Below are positions 51,591 through 60,787 of a DNA stretch of 64,000 nt, one piece after another. Both the position numbers and the translations under genes were made by a program. The notes under the pieces were generated by a model. That model was not told the origin of the DNA, did no database searches, and was given only the letters and a program-made list of their open reading frames with translations. How positions within the stretch are numbered: position 1 is the first letter of the stretch; every line of letters begins with the position of its first letter. The stretch is from Caulobacteraceae bacterium (GTDB lineage Bacteria > Pseudomonadota > Alphaproteobacteria > Caulobacterales > Caulobacteraceae). The stretch is taken from contig JAIXZX010000010.1 in assembly GCA_027489335.1 (NCBI GenBank), positions 62,001 through 126,000 on the forward strand, read 5' to 3'.

Positions 51591-52907
51591 ATGTCCGCAG
51601 GCGTCCAGGCGCGGGTTCTGATTGTCGCGCGAGACGACGGGCTGGCGGGCCCCCTGGCCGAGGGGCTTGATCGCCTCGGCTGGCGCACGATCACGGCGCG
51701 CGGACCCTATGCGGGCATCGCCGCCCTGGCCGACCTGCAGATCGAGGCCGCGATTGTCGACCTGCGCAGTGGCGGGCCCGAGGCCCTGACGCTGGCACGG
51801 CGGCTGAAGGCCGCCTGCGCGCCGCGCCGCCTGCCGGTTGTCGCGATTGGCGAGCCTCACGACGGGGCCCAGGATTTCGACCTGATCCTCGCCCCGCCGC
51901 TCCACCCGGCCCAGGCGGTGCTGCGCCTGGAGAACCTCGTCCGCATGGCGGTTGCGGAGGAGGAATACGAACTCCGTCAGCAGACCTTCGCCGAAAAGAA
52001 CCGGACTCTCGATCCCGCCGACCCCGATCCCGCGCCGTTCCGGATTCTCGCCATCGGCGAGCCCGCGCCGCAGTTCCTGGCCCTGTCCAACGCCCTGTCG
52101 AGGAGCGGGGCGGAGGTGGTCGGCGCCTTCACCGCCTATACGGCGTTTGACTATCTTCATGAGCGGCCGTTCGACACGGTCGTCCTGTGGGCGGGCGACA
52201 ACCCTAACGAGGCGCTCTCCATCGCCGCAGGCATGCGGCGGAACACCCGGCTCTATCATGTGCCAGCCCTGCTCTACATGCGTGAGGAATCCTATCTCAC
52301 CATGTCCGAGGCCTATCACCGGGGCGTCTCCGATGTGGCCTCGCCGGGCTCGGCCGAGGCCGAAACCGCTGGCCGGGTGATCGAACTGGCGCGCGCCTAT
52401 CGTAAGCAGACCGCGACTCGGAAAGCCCTGGAGCGCGCCCGCGCCTCTGGCCTGATGGATCCGGCCACCGGCCTGTTCACCCGCGAGCTGTTCGCCACCC
52501 ATCTGGGCCGCCTGGCCCAGGCCGCCCGGATCCGCAATCGGCCGCTGAGCGTGTGCGTCCTCAAGGTCTCGGAACGGCAGGAGGTCGTCGAAGCGCGTTC
52601 TCAGGGCTGGCTCGACCGGGCGATCCCGCAGATCGGGGCCATGATCGGCCGACTGGTGCGGGTTGAGGACACCGCCGCACGCCTGAGCCATGAGGTCTTC
52701 GCCTTGGCCCTGCCCGCGACTCCGGCAGCCGCGGCGCGCGCCGCCGGCGAGCGGATCGCCGCGGTCATCGGTTGCACCGCGTTCGAGGCCGGCGACAACC
52801 GCCCCCCCTTCGTCGTCGAGTTCGATATCGGCGTCGCCGAGGTCACCCCGGCGCACGGGGCCGGCCGCGCCCTGGAAGAGGCCGCGCGCCGAGCCATGGC
52901 CACCTAG
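51591..52907 (+). CDS. popA: PopA-like c-di-GMP receptor (degenerate diguanylate cyclase)
   Basis: The 438-residue protein shows two receiver-like domains (about 8-120 and 148-268) and a C-terminal GGDEF domain (about 290-438). In the GGDEF domain the catalytic loop is LSHEVF instead of GG[DE]EF, so cyclase activity is not expected, but the inhibitory I-site RxxD is intact as R357-V-E-D360, five residues before the loop as in canonical cyclases. This is the defining pattern of Caulobacter PopA, whose I-site arginine I recall also being R357 and which binds c-di-GMP to direct CtrA degradation at the pole. Stops end-to-end with mfd (CTAGCTAG). Confidence 0.88.
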   Translation: MSAGVQARVLIVARDDGLAGPLAEGLDRLGWRTITARGPYAGIAALADLQIEAAIVDLRSGGPEALTLARRLKAACAPRRLPVVAIGEPHDGAQDFDLILAPPLHPAQAVLRLENLVRMAVAEEEYELRQQTFAEKNRTLDPADPDPAPFRILAIGEPAPQFLALSNALSRSGAEVVGAFTAYTAFDYLHERPFDTVVLWAGDNPNEALSIAAGMRRNTRLYHVPALLYMREESYLTMSEAYHRGVSDVASPGSAEAETAGRVIELARAYRKQTATRKALERARASGLMDPATGLFTRELFATHLGRLAQAARIRNRPLSVCVLKVSERQEVVEARSQGWLDRAIPQIGAMIGRLVRVEDTAARLSHEVFALALPATPAAAARAAGERIAAVIGCTAFEAGDNRPPFVVEFDIGVAEVTPAHGAGRALEEAARRAMAT

Positions 52908-55900
52908 CTAGGCGGCGGTCGCCAGGCGCGACAGTTCGGTGAGAATCCGCTCGGCGGCGTTGAGCCGCTGTTCGGGGCTTTCCCACTCGCCTTTCACCAC
53001 GGCCTTGTTGTCCGGCCGCAGACGCCAGCCCATCTGATTGCGGTGCACGAACTCGATCAGGCCGCCCGGGTTTGGGAAGGCGTCGTTGCGGAAGGTGACG
53101 ACCGCGCCTTTGGGGCCCACATCGATCTTCGCCACGTTGGCCTGACGGCACATCCCTTTGATGGCCACCACCTTGAGTAGCTGGTCTGTCTCCGGCGGCA
53201 GCGGGCCAAACCGGTCGATAAGCTCGGCGGCGAGCGCCTCCCGGTCGGCGGCCTGCTCAGCCTCCGACAGACGGCGATAGAGTGAGAGCCGCACGTTCAA
53301 GTCGGGCACATAGGCTTCGGGGATCAGCACCGCCGCGCCGGTGTTGATCTGCGGCGACCAGCCGCGATCCTGCACGCCCTCAGCGCCCACCAGCTCCTTC
53401 AGTTCGTTGACCGCGTCCTCCAGCATCTGCTGGTAAAGCTCGACGCCGATCTCACGAATATGGCCCGACTGCTCCTCGCCCAGCAGATTGCCGCCGCCGC
53501 GAATGTCCAGGTCATGGCTGGCCAGCTGGAAGCCGGCGCCCAGACTGTCGAGGGACTGCAGCACCCGCAGACGCTTCTCCGCCGACAGGGTGATGGCCTT
53601 GTCCTCGGGTGTGGTCATGTAGGCATAGGCGCGCGCCTTGGCCCGGCCGACCCGGCCGCGGATCTGATAGAGCTGCGAGAGGCCGAACATGTCGGCCCGG
53701 TGGATGATCAGGGTGTTGGCGGTGGGCACGTCCAGGCCCGACTCCACGATGGTGGTGGAGAGCAACACGTCATACTGCCCATCGTAGAAGGCTGACATGA
53801 CCTCCTCCAGCTGCGTGGGCGGCATCTGGCCGTGGCCGACGACGAAGCGGACCTCGGGCACCTGCTCGCGCAGGAACCGCTCCAGGTTCGGCAGGTCGGA
53901 GATCCGGGGCGTGACGAAATAGGCCTGACCGCCGCGGTACTTCTCCCGCAGCAGGGCCTCGCGGACCGTCACCGGATCCCACGGGGTCACATAGGTGCGC
54001 ACGGCCAGACGGTCGACCGGCGGTGTGGCGATGATCGACATCTCGCGGATGCCGGACAGGGACATCTGCAGAGTGCGCGGGATGGGCGTGGCGGTCAGGG
54101 TCAGCATGTGCACGTCGGCGCGAAGCTCCTTGAGCTTCTCCTTGTGCTTGACCCCGAAGTGCTGCTCCTCATCGACGATCACCAGACCCAGGTCCTTAAA
54201 CCCGACCTGTTTGGACAGCACCGCATGTGTACCGACCACGATCTCGATCTCGCCGGATTTCAGCCCTTCACGGGTTTCGGCGGCCTCCTTGGCGGGCACG
54301 AGCCGTGAGAGACGGCGCACCTTGACCGGCCAACCCTGGAAGCGGGCCTCGAAGGTCTTGTAGTGCTGGCGGGCCAGCAGCGTCGTGGGACAGACCACGG
54401 CCACCTGCTGGCCGCTCATGGCCGCCACGAAGGCCGCCCGTAGCGCCACCTCGGTCTTGCCGAAGCCCACATCGCCGCAGATCAGCCGGTCCATAGGGCG
54501 TCCCGAGCCAAGATCGGTCAGCACGTCGCCGATGGCGTTGAGCTGGTCCTCGGTCTCCTCATAGGGGAAGCGGGCGCAGAATTCGTCGAACACCCCGTGT
54601 GGCGGATCGATGCCCGGGGTCGACTTCATGGCTCGCTCGGCGGCGATGCGGATCAGGCCGCCGGCCATCTCCCGCAGGCGTTCCTTGGCCTTGGCCTTGC
54701 GCGCCTGCCAGGCCGCGCCGCCGAGCCGGTCGAGGGCCACGCCCTCGGACTCGGCGCCATAGCGTGTCAGGAGGTCGATGTTCTCCACCGGCAGGTAGAG
54801 CTTGGCCTCACCGCCATACTGCAGCTCCAGGCAGTCGTGTGGGGCGCCCTGGACGTCGAGCGTCTTCAGACCCTCGTAGCGGCCGATGCCGTGCTCGATA
54901 TGCACAACGAGATCGCCGGGCGTCAGGGCGGAGGCCTCGGCCAGGAAGTTGGCGGCCCGCCGTCGCTTGCGCGGGCGAGCCAGCCGGTCGCCGAGAATGT
55001 CGGTCTCGGAGATGACCACCAGCTTGTCGGTCTCGAAACCCGCCTCAAGCGGCAGAACGACCCGCTGCGGCGTCTTGGGATCGGCCGCCTTGGCCGCCTG
55101 CCAGTAGGGGGCGAGGGAGATCTTCGACAGGCCGTGATCAGCCAGCATGCCGGCCAGGCGTTCGGAAGCGCCCTCGGTCCAGGAGGCGAACAGGACACGC
55201 TTGCCCGCCGCGGTCTGGGCCTTGGCGTGATCGACGGTGGCCTCGAACAGATTGACGCTGTCGCGCTGGCGTTCAGGCGCGAAACTGCGCCCAGCCCGGG
55301 CGCCCAGGTCGATCACCTGTTCGCCCTCGACCGCGTTGAAGGCCGAGAAGCGGCGATTGGGTCGGAGCGACAGGGCGCGCTCCCATTCCTCGGCCGACAG
55401 GTAGAGCTCTTCAGGCGGCAGGGGGCGGTAGTTGGACTTGCGCCCCGCCTCGGCCCGCGCGCCATAGGCGTCACGCACCATGCTCAGCCGCTCGTCGCGC
55501 GCCTCAGGGGCCAGGTGGTCGACGGCGATCAGGGTGTCATTGGGCAGGTAGTCGAAGACGGTCTCAAGGCTCGGATAGTAGAGCGGCAGCCAGTGCTCCA
55601 TGCCGGCGCGGCGACCGCCTTCGCTCACCGTGGCGTAGAGCGGGTCGTCGCCGGCGGCCCCGAAGGCCGCCACATAGCCCTTGCGGAAGCGCGACACCGC
55701 CTCGGCGTCCAGAAGGGCCTCGCTCACCGCCAGCAGGCTGACCTCGGTCAGTTGCCGGGTGGAGCGCTGCGTCTCGGGGTCGAAGGCCCGGATGGATTCA
55801 AGAATGTCGCCGAACAGGTCGAGGCGGACAGGCTCATCGGCCGCCGGCGGAAAGACGTCGATCACCCCGCCGCGAATGGCGAACTCGCCGCGCTCCGACA

Positions 55901-56405
55901 CGGTGGAGGCCCGTTGATAGCCATTGACGGCGAAGTAGCGTTCCAGGTCGGCGATCTTCACCGGCCGGCCCACATGGGCGCTGTAGGAGGCGCCATCCAC
56001 AGCCGCCCGCGGCGGAACCCGCTGGATCATGGCCGGGATGGCGGCCACCAGCAGGGCTGGCTTTTTGGGGGAGAAGCCGCCGGTCGCCAGACGGGCGAGG
56101 GTCGTCATCCGCTGGGCGGCGACCCCTGGGGACGGGCCGATGCGGTCGTACGGGAGGCAGTCCCATGAGGGCAGCCGCATCACCTCGACGTCTGGCGCGA
56201 AGAACCCGAACGCATCAGCGAAGGCGCTCATCCGGGCGGTGTCGCGGGCGATGAACACCGTCAGACCACCCCGCGCGCGGACGATGTCCGACATCACCAG
56301 GGCGTCATAGCCCTCCGGAGCGCCGACAAGATCGATGCGTTCAGGATCGGTATTGATGCGCTTCAGCTGAGTGGCGCTGGGAGCAACGGCTCCGTCAGCC
56401 GCCAT
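52908..56405 (-). CDS. mfd: transcription-repair coupling factor Mfd
   Basis: Mfd pushes or releases RNA polymerase stalled at DNA damage and recruits UvrA. The 1165-residue length is full. Seen: N-terminal UvrB-homology region, the RNA-polymerase-interacting CarD-like domain (LTPGDLVVHIEHGIGRYEGL, near residue 490), helicase motifs GDVGFGKTEVALRAA (Walker A), VDEEQHFGVKHKE (motif II) and LTATPIPRTLQMSL, and a C-terminal regulatory domain. It overlaps sdhE by 11 bases upstream and ends immediately against popA. Confidence 0.97.
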   Translation of the reverse strand: MAADGAVAPSATQLKRINTDPERIDLVGAPEGYDALVMSDIVRARGGLTVFIARDTARMSAFADAFGFFAPDVEVMRLPSWDCLPYDRIGPSPGVAAQRMTTLARLATGGFSPKKPALLVAAIPAMIQRVPPRAAVDGASYSAHVGRPVKIADLERYFAVNGYQRASTVSERGEFAIRGGVIDVFPPAADEPVRLDLFGDILESIRAFDPETQRSTRQLTEVSLLAVSEALLDAEAVSRFRKGYVAAFGAAGDDPLYATVSEGGRRAGMEHWLPLYYPSLETVFDYLPNDTLIAVDHLAPEARDERLSMVRDAYGARAEAGRKSNYRPLPPEELYLSAEEWERALSLRPNRRFSAFNAVEGEQVIDLGARAGRSFAPERQRDSVNLFEATVDHAKAQTAAGKRVLFASWTEGASERLAGMLADHGLSKISLAPYWQAAKAADPKTPQRVVLPLEAGFETDKLVVISETDILGDRLARPRKRRRAANFLAEASALTPGDLVVHIEHGIGRYEGLKTLDVQGAPHDCLELQYGGEAKLYLPVENIDLLTRYGAESEGVALDRLGGAAWQARKAKAKERLREMAGGLIRIAAERAMKSTPGIDPPHGVFDEFCARFPYEETEDQLNAIGDVLTDLGSGRPMDRLICGDVGFGKTEVALRAAFVAAMSGQQVAVVCPTTLLARQHYKTFEARFQGWPVKVRRLSRLVPAKEAAETREGLKSGEIEIVVGTHAVLSKQVGFKDLGLVIVDEEQHFGVKHKEKLKELRADVHMLTLTATPIPRTLQMSLSGIREMSIIATPPVDRLAVRTYVTPWDPVTVREALLREKYRGGQAYFVTPRISDLPNLERFLREQVPEVRFVVGHGQMPPTQLEEVMSAFYDGQYDVLLSTTIVESGLDVPTANTLIIHRADMFGLSQLYQIRGRVGRAKARAYAYMTTPEDKAITLSAEKRLRVLQSLDSLGAGFQLASHDLDIRGGGNLLGEEQSGHIREIGVELYQQMLEDAVNELKELVGAEGVQDRGWSPQINTGAAVLIPEAYVPDLNVRLSLYRRLSEAEQAADREALAAELIDRFGPLPPETDQLLKVVAIKGMCRQANVAKIDVGPKGAVVTFRNDAFPNPGGLIEFVHRNQMGWRLRPDNKAVVKGEWESPEQRLNAAERILTELSRLATAA

Positions 56406-56688
56406 GGGCGCCGCCGATGGTCTTGTGAGCCTCGTCGCGGAACGCCTTGATCATGTTCATGATCTCGGTGTCGAACTCAGGCGGCGTCGCTGTACGTTCG
56501 ACGATCCAGTTGTAGATGTCGTGATCGGGCTGATCGAGCAGATGCTCCAGGACGTCCAGTTGGGCGGGGCTCAGCTCGCGGCCATGCCGATCGACAAAGC
56601 CACCCAGGATCAGGTCGGCCTCCACAAACCCCCGGTGCCAGGAGCGGAACTTGAGACGCTTGAGTCGGATGTCGTGTGTGTCGGCCAT
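56395..56688 (-). CDS. sdhE: succinate dehydrogenase assembly factor SdhE
   Basis: A 97-residue helical protein that promotes covalent flavinylation of SdhA. The signature RGFVEADLILGGFVD matches the RGxxExD motif needed for flavin attachment, and RLKRLKFRSWHRG precedes it. It lies upstream of mfd on the same strand, sharing an 11-base overlap; the recG-sdhE-mfd neighbourhood is common in alphaproteobacteria. Confidence 0.93.
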   Translation of the reverse strand: MADTHDIRLKRLKFRSWHRGFVEADLILGGFVDRHGRELSPAQLDVLEHLLDQPDHDIYNWIVERTATPPEFDTEIMNMIKAFRDEAHKTIGGAHGG

Positions 56689-56761
56689 GGCGAGCGCGGA
56701 TATAGAGGCCCCGGCGCCCGAGCGCCAGGGTCAAGGACTGGCGGAACGCGCGAGGGGCTGA

Positions 56762-57379
56762 TCAGTCGCCGCCGAACCAGGTGAACGATAGATTTCGGAA
56801 CGCCTCGGGGCCGATCTGGGCCGAGGTTTTGAGCAGAGGCGCCGCCTCAGCCTGCGAGCGGCCGCCCGTGTCCCGTTCGGCCTTCAGTTGGGCGAGATCG
56901 ATCATCCCATCGATCCTGACGTCCCCGATGTCAGGATGACGGCCGACGAACCGAAAGTCCCCCTCCCCCAGCCTGTAGGCGGTGGGCAGCACCCGCATGC
57001 TTCGTTCGTGGTATTCCTGGCCCAGTTCATTGGTGGAGACGGGGCTGGTGACGTCCGAGAACTCCAGCATGACGGGCGCGTAGGTCTCGGTCCGCTCGCC
57101 GCGCTCCCAGGCGGAGAACTCCATCGCCCCGCCGATATGGATGTGGTCGAGGCGCCAGTCGCCGATCTGAACGGGCTGGGTCGGGAAGTAGTAGCCGAAC
57201 AGATCTTCGTCCGCCGCGTGGACGAAGCCTTCCAGATCAGTAGGCGAAGAGATCGCTTCGGCCTCAGCGGCCACGGTCGCAGCGGGGGTCGCTTCCGTCG
57301 GCGCGGAGGCCGTTGGCTCAGCCTGGCCACAGGCGCTCAAAAGACCCGCGGTCGTTGCGACCAGCATCCATTGGCGCAT
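56762..57379 (-). CDS. envelope lipoprotein of unknown function
   Basis: A 205-residue protein with a lipoprotein signal peptide and lipobox LSAC (near residue 17), then an Ala/Thr/Glu-rich linker (about 20-50) and a compact domain with strands such as DWRLDHIHIGG and RMRVLPTAYRLG-like segments (positions around 85-145). I recognise no family. The ATG at 57379 has GGAGGG at good spacing, better than an upstream one. It is divergent from recG. Confidence 0.75.
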   Translation of the reverse strand: MRQWMLVATTAGLLSACGQAEPTASAPTEATPAATVAAEAEAISSPTDLEGFVHAADEDLFGYYFPTQPVQIGDWRLDHIHIGGAMEFSAWERGERTETYAPVMLEFSDVTSPVSTNELGQEYHERSMRVLPTAYRLGEGDFRFVGRHPDIGDVRIDGMIDLAQLKAERDTGGRSQAEAAPLLKTSAQIGPEAFRNLSFTWFGGD

Positions 57380-57464
57380 CTCACCCTCCAAAACTCTGAA
57401 TTGGCCCGCACATCATCATGGGCGAGGCGCCCCGTCCACCGCGCGCGGCGGTCTCGGCCACGCT

Positions 57465-59552
57465 ATGATCGCCGCCATGCGTCCGGAGATTCTGTACCCC
57501 CTGTTCGCCCCGATCGACACGCTGAAGGGCGTGGGGCCGAGGGTTGCGCCGCTTCTGGCCAAGCTGGCCGGCCCGGTGGTGCGAGACGTGGCCTTCCTGG
57601 CGCCCCACAGTCTGATCCACCGCCATCCCGCCCGGGTGGACGGCGCACTCGAGGGCGCTGTGCAGACTTTCGTGGTGACCATCGAGGCCTACCAGCCGCC
57701 GCGAGTTCCGTCCCAGCCTTGGCGTGTGCGGGCCTTCGACGGCACCGGCTTTCTGACCCTGGTCTATTTCGGGGGCCTTGGCGGACGCATCGAGGCGCAG
57801 CATCCGGTCGGCGCTCAGCGGCTGGTCAGCGGCAAGGTCGAGCGGTTCGGCTCGGAGATCCAGATCGCCCATCCGGACTATCTGGTCCCGGTGGAGAAGG
57901 CTGACCAGATTCCCGAAGTGGAGGCGGTCTACCCCGCGACCGCCGGCCTGCCCGCCCGCACGGTGCGGCGCCTGGCCCTCGACGCCGTGGCCCGCTGCCC
58001 CGAGCTGGCCGAATGGCAGGACCCTGCCTGGCTCGCGCGCCAGAAGTGGGGAAGCTGGCGAGAGAGCCTCGCCCGTCTTCATGCGCCGGAGACGGAAGCC
58101 GACCTCACCGCCCAGGCGCCCCACCGCCAGCGCCTGGCGTTTGACGAATTGCTCGCCCACCAGCTCGCCATGGGTCAGAAGAAGGCCGAGCGGCGGGCCG
58201 AACCGGCCCCGCCGATCACCGCCGGCCAACGGGCTGAAGCCCTGGCCGCCGCCCTCCCCTTCCAGCTCACCGGCGCCCAGATGCGCGCCCTGGCCGACAT
58301 CCGCGCCGACCTGGCCAGCGGCGAGCGGATGTCACGGCTGCTGCAAGGGGATGTAGGGTCGGGCAAGACGGTGGTGGCCATGCTGGCCATGGCCGATGTG
58401 GCTGAGGCGCGGGGCCAGAGCGCCCTGATGGCCCCAACGGAAATTCTGGCGCGCCAGCATTTCGAAACCCTGGCCGCCCCGCTGGAGGCCCACGGGATCG
58501 CCGCCGTACTGCTGACGGGTCGGGACAAGGGTGGCGTCCGGGCCGAAAAACTCCGCGCCCTGGCCAGCGGCGCAGTGCAGGTCGCCGTCGGCACTCACGC
58601 CCTGTTTCAGAATGACGTCGTCTTTCACGACCTGCGCCTGACCGTGATTGATGAGCAGCACAGGTTTGGAGTGGCCGAGCGCCAGCGGCTGCAGGCCAAG
58701 GGCGCGGCCACCCATCTGCTGGCCATGTCGGCGACACCCATTCCCCGAACCCTCGAGCTGACGGTCTTTGGCGACCTGGATGTCTCGCGGATCGATGAAA
58801 AGCCTCCGGGCCGGACTCCTGTGGCGACGCGGGCCATTCCCATGGGCCGCATGGCTGAGGTCGAGGCGCGATTGAAATCCGTGGTCGCCGCCGGCGCCCA
58901 GGCCTTCTGGATCTGCCCACTGGTGTCGGAGTCGGAAAAGACCGACCTGGCCGCCGCCGAGCGCCGCGCTGGCGAGCTTCGCGAGCGCATCGGCCCGAGC
59001 GTGGGGCTCGTCCACGGCAAGATGCCTGGACCGGAAAAGGACGCGGTGATGGCCCGCTTCGCGCAGGGCGAGCTGTCGGTGCTGGTGGCCACCACGGTGG
59101 TCGAGGTGGGGGTGAACGTGCCCAACGCCACCATCATGGTCATTGAGCAGGCTGAGCGGTTTGGTCTGGCCCAGCTCCATCAGCTGCGCGGACGTGTGGG
59201 TCGGGGACGCGCCGAAAGCGCCTGTGTGCTCCTCTATGATCCGCCCTTGTCGGAGACGGGCCAGAAGCGCCTCGACATCCTGCGCCGCACCGACGACGGC
59301 TTCCTGATCGCTGAACGGGATCTGGAGCTGCGCGGGGGCGGCGATCCCCTCGGCCTGCGCCAGAGCGGCTTTCCCGCCTATGTGTTCGCCGACCCCATCG
59401 CCCACAGGGACCTGATCGCGGCAGCCGGCGACGACGCCCGCCTGATCCTCGCCCGAGACCCTGGCCTGACCTCAGCCCGCGGCCAGGCTCTGAGGGTCTT
59501 GCAGGCTCTGTTCGACTGGCAGGCCCAGTCGACCTTGCAGGACGCTGGCTAA
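57465..59552 (+). CDS. recG: ATP-dependent DNA helicase RecG
   Basis: RecG reverses stalled replication forks and migrates branched DNA. The 695-residue protein has the N-terminal wedge/OB region (TLKGVGPRVAPLLAKL), Walker A GDVGSGKTVVAML, motif II DEQHRFGV, SATPIPRTLELTVFGDLD, and the C-terminal QLRGRVGRG and RDLELRGGGDPLG motifs. An alternative start four codons downstream is equally plausible. It is convergent with the DUF3089 gene (7 bases between stops). Confidence 0.96.
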   Translation: MIAAMRPEILYPLFAPIDTLKGVGPRVAPLLAKLAGPVVRDVAFLAPHSLIHRHPARVDGALEGAVQTFVVTIEAYQPPRVPSQPWRVRAFDGTGFLTLVYFGGLGGRIEAQHPVGAQRLVSGKVERFGSEIQIAHPDYLVPVEKADQIPEVEAVYPATAGLPARTVRRLALDAVARCPELAEWQDPAWLARQKWGSWRESLARLHAPETEADLTAQAPHRQRLAFDELLAHQLAMGQKKAERRAEPAPPITAGQRAEALAAALPFQLTGAQMRALADIRADLASGERMSRLLQGDVGSGKTVVAMLAMADVAEARGQSALMAPTEILARQHFETLAAPLEAHGIAAVLLTGRDKGGVRAEKLRALASGAVQVAVGTHALFQNDVVFHDLRLTVIDEQHRFGVAERQRLQAKGAATHLLAMSATPIPRTLELTVFGDLDVSRIDEKPPGRTPVATRAIPMGRMAEVEARLKSVVAAGAQAFWICPLVSESEKTDLAAAERRAGELRERIGPSVGLVHGKMPGPEKDAVMARFAQGELSVLVATTVVEVGVNVPNATIMVIEQAERFGLAQLHQLRGRVGRGRAESACVLLYDPPLSETGQKRLDILRRTDDGFLIAERDLELRGGGDPLGLRQSGFPAYVFADPIAHRDLIAAAGDDARLILARDPGLTSARGQALRVLQALFDWQAQSTLQDAG

Positions 59553-59559
59553 GGCCCGC

Positions 59560-60735
59560 TCAGTCGATGCGGTGGAGGGGCGACGGCTCCACCTCGACTC
59601 CCTGCGGGATGGGACGGGCGGCGCGCGGAAAGGCCGGATCGGCAAGGAGCGTAGCGAGCCTCAGTTCATAGCTCGCTTCCAGGTCGCCGTAGAACAGATT
59701 GTATCCAGGCATTTTTCGCTGGTTTGCCCACGACCCCGTGGGACGGAAGGCGGCGGAGCGCGGCCGCGACACACGCAGAATCCCGCCTTCGCACTGCGCG
59801 CTGACCTGACGGGTCTGCAGCGCTGGTCTAGCGCCCCATTCCAGGCTGGTGGCGTTGGTGGCGCCCTTGGCCAGCCGGGCCGGCGCTTCGGCTTCACTCA
59901 CCGCGCCGAGCAACGGGTTGTAGCAGGCGGCCAGTCCCGAAAGATTGACCAGTTGTCCTCCGCTCCAGACCAGGGACCGATCGCGGAGCATCTGGGCGCG
60001 CTCCCGGTCGCCCTCATAGGCGGACATCCAGGCGGCCAGGCATCCGGTCTCCTGGGGCGATTGGCAGAGCGGCAGGGGCGGCGCGCCAGCCGGGACGGCG
60101 GTCTCGATCAGATAGGCGGCGACCAGGCGACGTCGGCGATCGGGATCGGCGGCGACCTCCTCGGCCAGCAGCCGTGAGGCCAAGGTTCCCCCCTGCTCGA
60201 CACCCACGATCACATAGGGGCGGCCCTGATTGTACTCGGCCATGTAGTGCGCGAAGGCCAGGCGAACGTCCCCATAGGCGAAACGCCGGGCCTCGCGGGC
60301 GTCATCGCGCAGGGTAAGCATCGAGTAGAGGCTGGCCTGGCGGTACCGGGGCGCGAAGACCCGGCCCATCCGGACGAAGGGGCCGACGTAGTTGGGACCA
60401 ACCGTCCGGCGGAAAAACTGATCGGCGCGCGGATCGTCGATTGGCGCGTTCCAATGGCTGCCGCCATCGTAACTGGTGGGCCCAACAAAGAAGACATCGG
60501 CCGGCGGATCGTCCTCGCTCCAGGTCAGAGGCTGACTGGGCGAAAGGCTCCAGGCCCCCCGTTGCGCATAGTCGGGGGGCGGCGGCGGCTCATAGGTCTG
60601 GAACGGCTCCTTGGGATCAAGGCCGGTTCGCAGGATGTCGTCACGCCAGACCATGCCGCCAACCGCCAGCAGTCCCACCACCAGAAGGGCTGCGCTCGTC
60701 AGCCAGAGCCGTGTGCGTCGAGGAGTGTCCGCCAT
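59560..60735 (-). CDS. DUF3089-family membrane-anchored protein with altered hydrolase site
   Basis: The 391-residue protein has an N-terminal membrane anchor (LTSAALLVVGLLAVGGMVW) and a DUF3089 region with DVFFVGPTSYDGGSHWN, FAPRYRQASLYSM and YNQGRPYVIVGVEQGG. DUF3089 proteins are alpha/beta-hydrolase relatives usually carrying G-x-S-x-G; here the elbow reads GVEQG, with Glu (codon GAG confirmed) in place of Ser. It may be catalytically inactive or use another mechanism. A conserved Cys pair (LPLCQSPQETGC) could form a disulfide. Role unknown. Confidence 0.75.
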   Translation of the reverse strand: MADTPRRTRLWLTSAALLVVGLLAVGGMVWRDDILRTGLDPKEPFQTYEPPPPPDYAQRGAWSLSPSQPLTWSEDDPPADVFFVGPTSYDGGSHWNAPIDDPRADQFFRRTVGPNYVGPFVRMGRVFAPRYRQASLYSMLTLRDDAREARRFAYGDVRLAFAHYMAEYNQGRPYVIVGVEQGGTLASRLLAEEVAADPDRRRRLVAAYLIETAVPAGAPPLPLCQSPQETGCLAAWMSAYEGDRERAQMLRDRSLVWSGGQLVNLSGLAACYNPLLGAVSEAEAPARLAKGATNATSLEWGARPALQTRQVSAQCEGGILRVSRPRSAAFRPTGSWANQRKMPGYNLFYGDLEASYELRLATLLADPAFPRAARPIPQGVEVEPSPLHRID

Positions 60736-60787
60736 CTGCTGAGCCTAACCTCCAGGCGTGCGGGAGGAAATCGGCGAGAGGTCAGAC

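Noticed and set aside
51455..51694. 80-residue extension of the SDR
   Set aside because: Reads through the popA upstream region and part of popA; the SDR fold begins at [20 protein letters not shown] with a good ribosome-binding site.
54597..56168. 523-codon open frame antisense to mfd
   Set aside because: GC-driven shadow of the mfd frame; no recognisable motif and no independent start region.
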